NCBI GenBank assembly: GCA_002421605.1
Contig: DISJ01000007.1
Span: 1 to 27,959 of the forward strand
Reading direction: 5' to 3'
DNA from: Rhodobacteraceae bacterium UBA6213
GTDB lineage: Bacteria; Pseudomonadota; Alphaproteobacteria; Rhodobacterales; Rhodobacteraceae
Length of the DNA: 27,959 bases
Shown: positions 1 to 7,679 of the stretch, piece after piece
How the letters are laid out: each line of letters opens with the position of its first letter
Numbering within the stretch: the first letter of the stretch is position 1
Notes under the pieces: model-generated
Told to the model about the DNA's origin: nothing
The model's input: the letters and a program-made list of their open reading frames with translations, nothing else
The model's database searches: none
Made by a program: the position numbers and the translations under genes

Positions 1-217
1 GCCCTCGCAGTGGAATGATCGCGCGGCAATAAGAAATCGCGATCGGCTCCGAAGGACCTGCCGAACTGATCTCGTATGGGCCGGTTTCTGCATCTTCTTG
101 CCCGCCGACCATGCGTTAACACTCAAACTGGACCACTTAGCGGGGCACACCAGGATTTTCCAGAGAGTCGCACTGCCTGGCAGTATTGAAGTAGCGCCCG
201 CTGCAGACGCTAATCAG
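1..217. other. Left-edge segment without a confident gene
   Basis: No complete gene is visible. A minus-strand reading frame opens with ATG at 112 and runs off the left edge (37 codons). A plus-strand frame is open from base 2 to 258. I recognise neither product. The stretch at 104-152 resembles a terminal sequence of an insertion sequence and is listed separately. This segment lies downstream of the MFS gene, but no clear stem-and-T-run terminator was seen. Confidence 0.4.
104..152 (-). repeat. IS-end-like sequence, copy A
   Basis: Read on the minus strand from 152, this begins TGGTGTGCCCC and contains GTGGTCCAGTTTGA, followed by a GCAT and a GTCGGC block. The same ordered blocks (TGGAGTGCCCC, GTGGTCCAGTTTGA, GCAT, GTCGGC) recur on the plus strand at 21242-21292. 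TG-start, GTGGTCCA-containing ends are typical of some IS3-family elements from memory. The presumed element body would lie to the left, outside the window. Confidence 0.4.
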
Positions 218-1717
218 TTACTCACCCAGCCGGTCCTCAAGCGACCGTACCGGGACTGACCACGCCATCGCGGAGGCAAGCGCGATGAAACCCGCCACCG
301 TCAGGAATGCCGGGCGGAAGGCGGCGACCATCTCGGCGCGGATTGCCAATCTATTCGCGGCGGCGAGATCTTGGGTGACGCCTTCCAGAGCCATCCGAAA
401 GTAGTCGGCGGCCGCGCCATCACCGGACTGCAGCATGACGAACACCGCAGCGCCAACCAGCGATGTTCCGACCGACGCCCCGAGAGAGCGCGAGAATTGC
501 ACCGCAGACGCAGCAGCACCCAGTTGCGTGGGGCCGGCGGCATGCTGGACGGTGACCTGTAGCACACCCATGACGGTACCAAAACAAAGCGACATGGCGA
601 AGTAAAAACCGGAAAGCTGCCAAGTCGCGAGCATGGGCGATACCCAGGCGAAGACAACGAGCAGCACGAAGAGCACGCTGAGCCCGATCGACGGGAAGAT
701 CAGCGTGCGTCCAGTGCGGCTGATCAGTTGCCCTGTGATCAGCGAACTGAATCCAACGCCGATGGTCAACGTCAACAGCAGCAGGCCAATATGACCGGTA
801 TCGAGGTCCCGTGCCACACGCAGATAGAGCGGCGTGAAAGAGACCAGCGAAACAAAGGCAGCTCCGTAGAAACCTGCGACACAGGCGCTACGCCAAATTG
901 CCGGTTGTGCAAGCAACGGAAGCGAAAAAAGCGGACTGGCAGCACGCCTTTCGCGCCGGGCCAATAGCACCAGCGCCACTGCGGCAATGGCGAGCAACAG
1001 GATCAGCGTGCCGACCCGTTCGCCGCCCGCGACGCGCTGCAGTTGCTGGATCGCGAACAGGACCGGCAAGACAGTGGCGGCGAAGTAGCCGAGGCCCCAA
1101 CCGTCGAAATTCGTCAACCGTCCCGCGCCGGTGATCTTCGGCAGCCGCAACGCCATCACCATCGCGATGAGTGCCAGCGGAATCGACATCGCCAGTGCTG
1201 CGCGCCAGCCGAAGTGCTGGGTCAACAGGCCGCCCAGCATCGGGCCCGCGATAGTCGCCGTCGTGGCCACCGCAGCAAGATAACCCTGAAATCGACCGCG
1301 GTCGCGTAGTGGCACCATCTGGCCAATCATTGCGTGGCTCAGGCTCATCAAACCGCCGCCGCCAATTCCCTGGACAGCGCGACCGAGTATCAGCATCTCG
1401 ATCCGAACTGCGGTTACCGAGATTGTCGCGCCGACCACCACGAAAGCCAGCGCAATCAGCATCATATGCCGCCGCCCAACCATGTCGCCCAGCCGCCCGT
1501 AGACAGGCGAGCTCAGCGTATTGGTCATAAGGTAGGCGACTACGATCCAGGCAAGCAACGAAACCCGGCCCAGGTCGGCCGCGATCGCCGGCAGCGCCGT
1601 CGAGACCAGTGTCTGGTCCGATATCGCGATGAACATTGGCAGCATGATCGAAGGAAAGACCCTAAAGAACAGCCTCTTCGAACTTTCAGGCGGTGGCGCG
1701 GAGGCTGCAATCTGCAT
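218..1717 (-). CDS. MFS transporter, DHA2-type (14-TMS drug:H+ antiporter family)
   Basis: An integral inner-membrane exporter of 499 residues, the usual length for 14-helix DHA2 proteins. Visible motifs are D34 in the first helix (ISDQTLVSTALP), MFS motif A GRLGDMVGRR at 74-83, and antiporter motif C with GPMLGG at 158-163. Long hydrophobic runs continue to the C-terminus. The frame extends upstream to a TTG at 1756. ATG 1717 is preferred because the added residues are charged and no ribosome site precedes the TTG. It is transcribed divergently from the CuyA-like lyase across a 366-bp gap, so the two may share control. The substrate cannot be read from the sequence. Export of a toxic compound or of a product of the neighbouring amino-acid enzymes is only inference. 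Confidence 0.88.
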   Translation of the reverse strand: MQIAASAPPPESSKRLFFRVFPSIMLPMFIAISDQTLVSTALPAIAADLGRVSLLAWIVVAYLMTNTLSSPVYGRLGDMVGRRHMMLIALAFVVVGATISVTAVRIEMLILGRAVQGIGGGGLMSLSHAMIGQMVPLRDRGRFQGYLAAVATTATIAGPMLGGLLTQHFGWRAALAMSIPLALIAMVMALRLPKITGAGRLTNFDGWGLGYFAATVLPVLFAIQQLQRVAGGERVGTLILLLAIAAVALVLLARRERRAASPLFSLPLLAQPAIWRSACVAGFYGAAFVSLVSFTPLYLRVARDLDTGHIGLLLLTLTIGVGFSSLITGQLISRTGRTLIFPSIGLSVLFVLLVVFAWVSPMLATWQLSGFYFAMSLCFGTVMGVLQVTVQHAAGPTQLGAAASAVQFSRSLGASVGTSLVGAAVFVMLQSGDGAAADYFRMALEGVTQDLAAANRLAIRAEMVAAFRPAFLTVAGFIALASAMAWSVPVRSLEDRLGE

Positions 1718-2083
1718 TCTCGGCTTTTCCCGGGTTTTTGGAGCCTTTTCCGGCAACAGCGCGGAGAAGGGACGCGTTCAAGCATTGCATGCAGTTGTAT
1801 ATTGATGTGTCTGCGCCGCAACTGCTTTGTCGATCGGGTCGCTGAACCGCGGAGTTCGCATGTGTGTCTGACGCCGCCGCGCATCCCTTGCCGAGCGCGG
1901 CCATATAGCGGTCTAGCGCAGCGGAGATGACATGCGCCGGTGGCTATTCTCAAGCCATTACAGCCGTTTAAGCGAGTTTCTCTGCATGCGTTTGGCGCAT
2001 ATTACTATCACCTCATTCGAACTTGCAGAGCGACTTTCGCAATGTGATAGTCGAAATCGAGAAGTTCTCTGGAAGGCCACAAA
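1718..2083. promoter_or_regulatory. Divergent intergenic region, MFS exporter / CuyA-like lyase
   Basis: No convincing gene in 366 bp. It must hold the promoters for the minus-strand MFS gene and the plus-strand lyase. The lyase has a good ribosome site, GGAAGG, at 2071-2076, seven bases before its ATG. I could not fix -35/-10 boxes or an operator with confidence. Frames that appear open here look like shadows. Confidence 0.45.
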
Positions 2084-3097
2084 ATGCATCTCGCCCGATT
2101 TCCTCGTATTTTTCTGGCCCACTTGCCGACCCCGCTCGAACGACTGGATCGGTTGAGCAAGGAGCTTGGCGGGCCAGAAATCTGGATCAAGCGCGACGAT
2201 TGCACAGGGCTTTCGACGGGCGGCAACAAGACCCGCAAGCTCGAATTTCTGATGGCAGAAGCGCAGGCCATGGGGGCCGACCTTGTGATGACCCAAGGTG
2301 CTACGCAGTCGAACCATGCACGTCAGACCGCCGCCTTCTCGGCTCGGCTGGGCATGGCTTGCCATCTGCTGCTGGAAGATCGGACCGGTTCCAAGGATCC
2401 GAATTACAACCTAAATGGGAACGTGCTGCTGGACATTCTGCATGGTGCCAGCCTCGAGCGGCATCCGGGCGGCACTGACATGGCCGCCGCCATGGAAGTT
2501 GCGGCTGACAAGATACGGGCCGACGGCAGGAAGGTCTATGTGATCCCAGGTGGCGGGTCGAACGCGACGGGCGCGCTGGGCTATGTGAATTGCGCGATCG
2601 AGCTGGTGTCGCAGGCTAATGACCGGGGGCTAGTGATTGATCACATGGTCACGGCCACCGGCAGCTCCGGTACGCAGGCGGGGCTTGTGGCTGGCCTCAA
2701 GGCGATCAATGCGGGGATTCCGCTGCTAGGAATTGGCGTCCGCGCCCCGAAGGAAAAGCAGGAACAGAGCGTGTTTGCTTTGGCCCAACTGACCGCAGCA
2801 AGGCTTGGGTGCCCTGATGTAGTCTCGCGCGGCGATGTGGTGGCCGATTGCAACTATGTCGGCGCTGGCTATGGCATCCCGCGTGCCGATACTTTGGAAG
2901 CGATCCGCATGTTTGCCGAGCTGGAGGGGATCCTGCTTGACCCGGTGTATTCGGGCAAAGGCGCGGCGGGGCTGATCGATTATTGCCGCAAAGGAAAGTT
3001 CCGCAAAGGCGAGAGGGTGGTCTTTCTGCACACAGGTGGGTCAGCGGGGCTGTTTGGCTATGACTCGGTTCTGACTAACCCGCTCGGCGACACGTAG
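2084..3097 (+). CDS. cuyA: L-cysteate sulfo-lyase (CuyA)-like PLP enzyme, D-cysteine desulfhydrase/ACC deaminase family
   Basis: A cytoplasmic fold-type II PLP enzyme of 337 residues. The family signature GGNKTRKLEF is at 46-55, with K49 the expected Schiff-base lysine. QSNHAR at 75-80 is the substrate/PLP loop, and a glycine-rich phosphate-binding stretch (GSSGTQAG) lies in the middle. The N-terminus (MHLARFPR, LAHLPTPLERLDRL) and many internal blocks match what I remember of roseobacter CuyA. CuyA converts L-cysteate to pyruvate, sulfite and ammonia. D-cysteine desulfhydrase is the close alternative and cannot be excluded without an alignment. The start is set by GGAAGG seven bases upstream. 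A racemase-family gene follows on the same strand and may be co-transcribed. The sulfite exporter and regulator genes often seen near cuyA are absent here. Confidence 0.82.
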   Translation: MHLARFPRIFLAHLPTPLERLDRLSKELGGPEIWIKRDDCTGLSTGGNKTRKLEFLMAEAQAMGADLVMTQGATQSNHARQTAAFSARLGMACHLLLEDRTGSKDPNYNLNGNVLLDILHGASLERHPGGTDMAAAMEVAADKIRADGRKVYVIPGGGSNATGALGYVNCAIELVSQANDRGLVIDHMVTATGSSGTQAGLVAGLKAINAGIPLLGIGVRAPKEKQEQSVFALAQLTAARLGCPDVVSRGDVVADCNYVGAGYGIPRADTLEAIRMFAELEGILLDPVYSGKGAAGLIDYCRKGKFRKGERVVFLHTGGSAGLFGYDSVLTNPLGDT

Positions 3098-3178
3098 TGA
3101 AATAACGATGGCTTGGTGGTTTTTGTTGCAATCCGGATGGGTTTCGCGGCTTCGACAGAACAAAAGGATATCCAAGGC

Positions 3179-3922
3179 ATGAGGTTGAAACCTGTCGGTG
3201 TCCTCGGCGGAATGGGGCCGCAAGCCACCGTGTTGCTTATGCAAAAGGTGATTGCTGCTGTTCCGGCAAAGGACGACGGCGATCATATTCCGCTGCTGGT
3301 CGATCAGAACACACAGGTTCCGTCACGCTTGCGCCATCTGCTTGAAGCGGGCAGTGAAAACCCCGGCCCTGTGTTGGCAGGCATGGCGCTGCGTCTGCAA
3401 TCGGCGGGGGCAGAGGCCCTTGCGATGCCGTGCAATACCGCACATTACTATGCGGCAGAGATCGGCAATGCCTGCGATCTACCCTTGCTCGACATGGTTG
3501 TGCTTTCGGTAGAATACGCCGCTTCGCTCGCGCCAGATAATGGGTGTGTCGGCATTTTGGCTTCGCCTGCGGTACGAAAAGTTGGTTTGTTTGACCAGGC
3601 GATGAAGGCGGCTGGGCTGCGCGCCCTCTACTCTGATGACCAAACAGCACTGGTGGCCGCAATCCGAGCAATCAAGTCGCTCGGCCCCAACGAGGCGGCG
3701 CGCGCCACGTTGCGGTCCGCCTCGGCAGAGCTTCTGGGGCGGGGTGCTTTGGTGCAGATGATTGCGTGCACGGAGTTCTCGCTAGTCGCTGACGAAGTTG
3801 CTCCCGGCGTTAGCGCCTTCGACACATTGGATCGGTTGGTACTGGCGATAGTGGAATTCTCGCGCGGCGACCCGGACTCTCGGCAACAAAATACTCAATA
3901 TCACCGGCAAACGCTCGCCTGA
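3179..3922 (+). CDS. Aspartate/glutamate racemase family protein
   Basis: A PLP-independent amino-acid racemase-fold protein of 247 residues, a typical length. It opens with VGVLGGMGPQAT, the standard aspartate-racemase start. Both catalytic cysteines of the two-base mechanism are present: C85 in MPCNTAH and C197 in ACTEF. The frame is open upstream to 3113. ATG 3179 is preferred because the protein then begins at the conserved beta strand and an AAGGA lies about ten bases upstream. It follows the CuyA-like lyase by 81 bp and probably shares its transcript. The pairing suggests interconversion of D and L forms of the lyase substrate (such as cysteate, aspartate or cysteine), which is inference. 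The true substrate may differ. Confidence 0.85.
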   Translation: MRLKPVGVLGGMGPQATVLLMQKVIAAVPAKDDGDHIPLLVDQNTQVPSRLRHLLEAGSENPGPVLAGMALRLQSAGAEALAMPCNTAHYYAAEIGNACDLPLLDMVVLSVEYAASLAPDNGCVGILASPAVRKVGLFDQAMKAAGLRALYSDDQTALVAAIRAIKSLGPNEAARATLRSASAELLGRGALVQMIACTEFSLVADEVAPGVSAFDTLDRLVLAIVEFSRGDPDSRQQNTQYHRQTLA

Positions 3923-3943
3923 TTCCGGCTTTATTCCGGCTTT
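3922..3943. repeat. Tandem 11-bp duplication in the convergent gap
   Basis: ATTCCGGCTTT occurs twice in direct succession (3922-3932 and 3933-3943), starting at the last base of the racemase stop codon. It lies in the 108-bp gap between two convergent genes. It looks like a small replication-slippage duplication. No terminator hairpin is apparent. Confidence 0.7.
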
Positions 3944-4030
3944 ATGACCCGACCTGGCATAAAGACGAAACGGAGTGGGGGGCCAGCCCAAGGTGACGCC
4001 ACAAAACTGGCACCCCAGCGGCCCGAAAAA

Positions 4031-5218
4031 CTATCCGCGAACGCCAGCCGCCTGGGCCAATACGCGCAGGCCCGCCACCAGATCGGCCTCAGCGGTATCT
4101 TCCTCGAACGCATGGCTGATGCCGCCGATTGAGGGAACAAACAGCATGGCCACCGGCATAAGGCGGGCCACGTTGGTTGCATCATGCAGCGCGCCAGAGG
4201 TCATTCTCCTCCAGCGCCCCGGCGCCACAGCCTCAGCCTCCTCTTCCAGACGTGCGCGCAAATTGCTGTCCATCGCCACCGGCTCTAGACCCAAGAGTGG
4301 CCCCAGTTCGACCCCGAGCCGGAATTCGGCCGCAACCTCGCTCAGCGTCGCCTCGATCACCTCCGCCATCTGGCGCAAACGCTCCACACTCCCATCCCGC
4401 CATTGCATCGAAAACCGCACCTGCCCCGGCACGATGGACGAGGCATTGGGGGCCACCGCCACATGGCCAATAGTCCAGACCGATTGCGGCGTGACCACAG
4501 TGCGCAACCGCTCGTTCAGACGTGTGTTGAACGCAGACAGCCCCTGAAACGCATCCCGCCGCAGCGCCATCGGCGTTGTGCCTGCATGGTTCTGCTGCCC
4601 GGTGAGTGTTACCACTTGATCGCGAATGCCGACGATATTCGTGACCACGCCAATCTGCTCGCCCAAAGCATCCAGCGTCGGGCCCTGCTCGATATGAAGC
4701 TCGATAAAGCCAGTGAACTGCCCGGGGTCCACATCAGCGCCGACACGGCCTCCAAGCACCGTGCGCGCCGTGCCCAGCGTTACACCGTCATGGTCGTCCA
4801 ACGCATCTGCTTCAGCCAAGGGCAACAAGCCCGACCACACGGCCGACCCGGTGGTCACACCAAATCGCCCCTCTTCATCCTGAAAAGACACAACGGATAT
4901 CGCAGGCCCGTCCGCCTCGCGTGCCGCCCGTGCGACCTCCAGCGCCGCAATCACGCCAAGCGCCCCATCCAACCAACCACCCGTGGGCTGACTGTCTGAA
5001 TGTGAGCCCAGCAGCAGCGAAGGCCCTTCCGCCAAGCCAAAGAGATTGCCCATTGCGTCAAATCGCGGGGTCAGCCCTGCGTCTGCCATCCGCCCCGCCA
5101 ACCAGTCTCGCGCTTCGAGGTCAGGCTTGGAATAGGCGGGGCGAACCACGCCGATGCCATGCGCCCCATATTGGCGCAGTCGGCGAAGATCAGACAGAAA
5201 GCGAGCGGGGTCAATCAC
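4031..5218 (-). CDS. Zn-dependent amidohydrolase, M20 hydantoinase/carbamoylase family
   Basis: A cytoplasmic dinuclear metal hydrolase of 395 residues. The family includes N-carbamoyl-L-amino-acid hydrolase, beta-ureidopropionase and allantoate amidohydrolase. Expected metal and catalytic motifs are present in order: GSHSDSQPTGGWLDGALGV with H73 and D84, QDEEG with E115/E116, ELHIEQGP with H175, SGALHDA with H345, and GISHAFEED with H369. NHAGTTPM at 210-217 is the lid/substrate motif. The start is GTG 5218 with GAGAAT upstream. It converges on the racemase gene. The substrate is not decided by sequence. With two racemase-family genes in the window, an N-carbamoyl or ureido amino acid is a reasonable guess. 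Confidence 0.85.
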   Translation of the reverse strand: MIDPARFLSDLRRLRQYGAHGIGVVRPAYSKPDLEARDWLAGRMADAGLTPRFDAMGNLFGLAEGPSLLLGSHSDSQPTGGWLDGALGVIAALEVARAAREADGPAISVVSFQDEEGRFGVTTGSAVWSGLLPLAEADALDDHDGVTLGTARTVLGGRVGADVDPGQFTGFIELHIEQGPTLDALGEQIGVVTNIVGIRDQVVTLTGQQNHAGTTPMALRRDAFQGLSAFNTRLNERLRTVVTPQSVWTIGHVAVAPNASSIVPGQVRFSMQWRDGSVERLRQMAEVIEATLSEVAAEFRLGVELGPLLGLEPVAMDSNLRARLEEEAEAVAPGRWRRMTSGALHDATNVARLMPVAMLFVPSIGGISHAFEEDTAEADLVAGLRVLAQAAGVRG

Positions 5219-5915
5219 GGGATTCTCACAATTGCAAAGGCAAGAGGCAACCTACGTATTCGTCAGCCAGTTGAGAAGCCTATACCGTGGCCGCGATGGC
5301 AGGAGCGCGGCACGAGTGCCAGTATCGTTCGCTCAGCGGCCTTTCGCAACAGCGCCTGCAGAGGCCTGGAAGCGGCATATTTCACGACTTCTGATCAAGG
5401 GGGCGAACCATCTGAACATCAGGGACGAGCAGATTGCTTCGAGATGCCGATCTCGCGCACAGAAAAGTCAAGGCTTAAGCAAAGAAATCACTTCGCATTG
5501 CGAGCAGATTCGCTCGCGCTAGGCGGATGCAATACTTTGGGCTAAACGCGACCACTGTTCGCAGCGCCGTTAGAGGCCATGGCCTTCGTTGCCAAAGGGG
5601 CTGGGGCAGGCCGAAGGGGGGCGCATTTGATAGCGCGAGCGCCGGAAACCACTTTGCGGCGGGCGCGACAATTTCCTGTGACCCACCTGGAGTTAGAGCG
5701 TTAGGGCTCTGTTTCGCTCTTTGTTCGGTTTGGCAGTTCTTACGACGCGCGGTTATTGGTCACCACGCCGAGAAATCGGGCGGGCACCCCGGCACAAGCC
5801 CAGCTAGGCACGGACATGCACCGCGATCTCTTGAAAAAGACTTTGCTTTGCATTTCCGAATCCTCTAGCATCAGAAATTGAAATCACGTTTTATCTGATA
5901 AAAAGGGAAATCGTA
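5219..5915. other. 697-bp intergenic region upstream of the importer operon
   Basis: It separates the minus-strand M20 hydrolase from the plus-strand operon that starts at 5916. Two frames are open (5154-5522 and 5527-5868), but their products are Arg/Ser/His-rich and have no recognisable motif, so I do not call them genes. Base composition drifts to AT-rich near the operon start, as expected for a promoter. The ATG at 5916 is preceded by AAGGGAAAT. A decayed gene or an untranslated regulatory leader is possible but not shown. Confidence 0.5.
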
Positions 5916-7679
5916 ATGCCTCTCGACAAACAGGCCGCCCGTTCCAGCGTTTCGCCCGAAAAGCTTTCGGCCACGGTTGAATATCTTTGTTCGCTCGGTG
6001 AGAAGGTTTCGGGCTCGCCCGAAGAGAAACTGGCTTGCGATCATATCGTCGAAAAGCTGCGCTCCTACGGATATGAACCCGTCGTCCACACTTTCGATAG
6101 CTACATCTCGTACCCGATTGAAACCAAATTGACCGTTCATACACGGGCAGGTGACATCAGCCTCCCGGCTGTCGGTGTTGCATTCGGCTTGTCCACTCCC
6201 GAAGGCGGTGTTCGTGCCGAGATTGTTCATGTTGGTCTAGGGCGTCCGGCCGACTACACAGGCAAAGAGGTCAGTGGAAAAATCGCTCTGGTCGATCGAC
6301 TACCGTCGCCAGACAACGCCTTGGCTGCGGCGCATGCGGGTGCACTGGGAATGATCTGCATTTCTGCCGGGCAGCAACGCCACAAGATGATTATCACTCC
6401 CGTCTGGGGCACACCCGAGTTCGAACAGGTTTTGAAGATTCCGCGGGTGCATGTTTGCTCCATCGCCAAGCCCGACGGGGCGAAGGTGCACGCGGCGCTT
6501 GCAGAAGGGCCACTCGAAGCAACAATGGAGTGCAAGGTTTTTGAGGGCTTGCGCGAGGTGCGTCTGCCCATGGCCGAGATCAAGGGGCGCGAAGACCACT
6601 TCTCGCTGGTCGGTGCACACTATTGTTCGTGGTTCGACGGATCAACTGACAATGTCACCGGCGACGCCTGCGTTCTTGAACTTGCCCGCGTTCTGAAGGC
6701 GTACGAAGGCAAGCTTCGTTATGGCCTTAAGTTCTGCTGGTGGCCGGGCCACAGCCACGGCCGCTATTCCGGGTCTACATGGTATGCGGACACGTACTAT
6801 CAAGAGTTGAACGAAAATGGGATCGTCTATTTCAACATTGACAGCCCTGGCGTGAAGGGCGCGACGGTCTATGTGCCCCGTCACCAGATGGCCGAAGTGT
6901 CCGAATACAACGAACGCGTGACGACCGAGGTGACGGGTTGGGGCACTCTTAAGACGTCAAATGCGCAGCTGTCGCTCGGAAAACGGGCCGACAAATATGT
7001 CAGTTCGACCCGTCCCGCACGGGCGGCGGACCAGTCTTTCTGGGGCGTTGGGCTGTCGTCGATGTCGGTCTATTCGATGCTCGAACCAGACGCCAAGGAC
7101 CGCGACCACAACGTCGGCGGCTCGGGCGGCGCCTGGTGGTGGCACTCGGAGCACGAAACCTTTGACAAGTTCGACCCCGAGATCCTGTCGCAAGACACAC
7201 GGCTTTACACCACCATCCTTCTTGGCCTTTCGACTGCGGATGTGTTGCCGTTTCGGCTGGACCACATTGCGCAGGATTTCCTCGACAGTCTGCGCGAATA
7301 CGACGAGGCGGCGGGGGAGCATTTGCCATTTGCCGAGCTGCGTGCTGAGGCGCAACAATTTCAGGACGCCTGCGTTGCTCTGCACAACCGGCTGGAGGGT
7401 GAAACCGACGCTGCAGTGACGGCCGGCGCCAATAAGCTCTTCTTGAACGTGGCGCGCACGCTCAATCCTGTTCTCTATCAGGTATGTTCGCCATTCGAAC
7501 ACGACCCTGCAATCGGATCGCGCGCCTTGCCCTCGCTGACACGGGCACTGTCCTTGCCGTCGCCCACTGACGATCCGCAGGGTTACGTCTTTGTGAAGAC
7601 CGGGCTTATTCGACGCATGAACCAGGTTCGTCACCAACTGCGTGAAGCATCTGAACTAGTGCGCGGATTTTCCGGATGA
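5916..7679 (+). CDS. M28-fold protein with PA domain, glutamate carboxypeptidase II-like, altered catalytic motif (copy 1)
   Basis: 587 residues with no obvious signal peptide, so probably cytoplasmic. The layout resembles glutamate carboxypeptidase II: a PA-type insert at about 95-205, an M28 core at about 225-440, and a helical C-terminal region similar in place to the transferrin-receptor-like dimerisation domain. Likely metal ligands are H235 (AHYCSW), D245 (STDN), D309 (NIDSPG) and H410 (WWHSEHE). The Glu-Glu pair that normally supplies the general base and a zinc ligand is missing. The equivalent strand reads WWPGHSHGRYSGSTWYAD at 275-292, with H279 a possible substitute ligand. The paralogue at 17078 has the same change. 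It is the first gene of the importer operon, and its stop overlaps the next start by ATGA. Peptidase or amidase activity is inferred. A non-hydrolytic role is possible. Confidence 0.82.
   Translation: MPLDKQAARSSVSPEKLSATVEYLCSLGEKVSGSPEEKLACDHIVEKLRSYGYEPVVHTFDSYISYPIETKLTVHTRAGDISLPAVGVAFGLSTPEGGVRAEIVHVGLGRPADYTGKEVSGKIALVDRLPSPDNALAAAHAGALGMICISAGQQRHKMIITPVWGTPEFEQVLKIPRVHVCSIAKPDGAKVHAALAEGPLEATMECKVFEGLREVRLPMAEIKGREDHFSLVGAHYCSWFDGSTDNVTGDACVLELARVLKAYEGKLRYGLKFCWWPGHSHGRYSGSTWYADTYYQELNENGIVYFNIDSPGVKGATVYVPRHQMAEVSEYNERVTTEVTGWGTLKTSNAQLSLGKRADKYVSSTRPARAADQSFWGVGLSSMSVYSMLEPDAKDRDHNVGGSGGAWWWHSEHETFDKFDPEILSQDTRLYTTILLGLSTADVLPFRLDHIAQDFLDSLREYDEAAGEHLPFAELRAEAQQFQDACVALHNRLEGETDAAVTAGANKLFLNVARTLNPVLYQVCSPFEHDPAIGSRALPSLTRALSLPSPTDDPQGYVFVKTGLIRRMNQVRHQLREASELVRGFSG

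Noticed and set aside
1334..1930. 198-codon plus-strand frame
   Set aside because: It is antisense to the N-terminal half of the MFS gene and runs into the divergent promoter region. No motif is visible.
5154..5868. Open frames in the long intergenic region
   Set aside because: The products are rich in Arg, Ser and His without domain features, and no good ribosome sites were seen. Noted as an empty stretch instead.
5916..7679. M28-like copy 1 as a decayed pseudogene because the Glu-Glu pair is missing
   Set aside because: The frame is full length, other ligand positions remain, and the same replacement motif is conserved in the paralogue at 17078.
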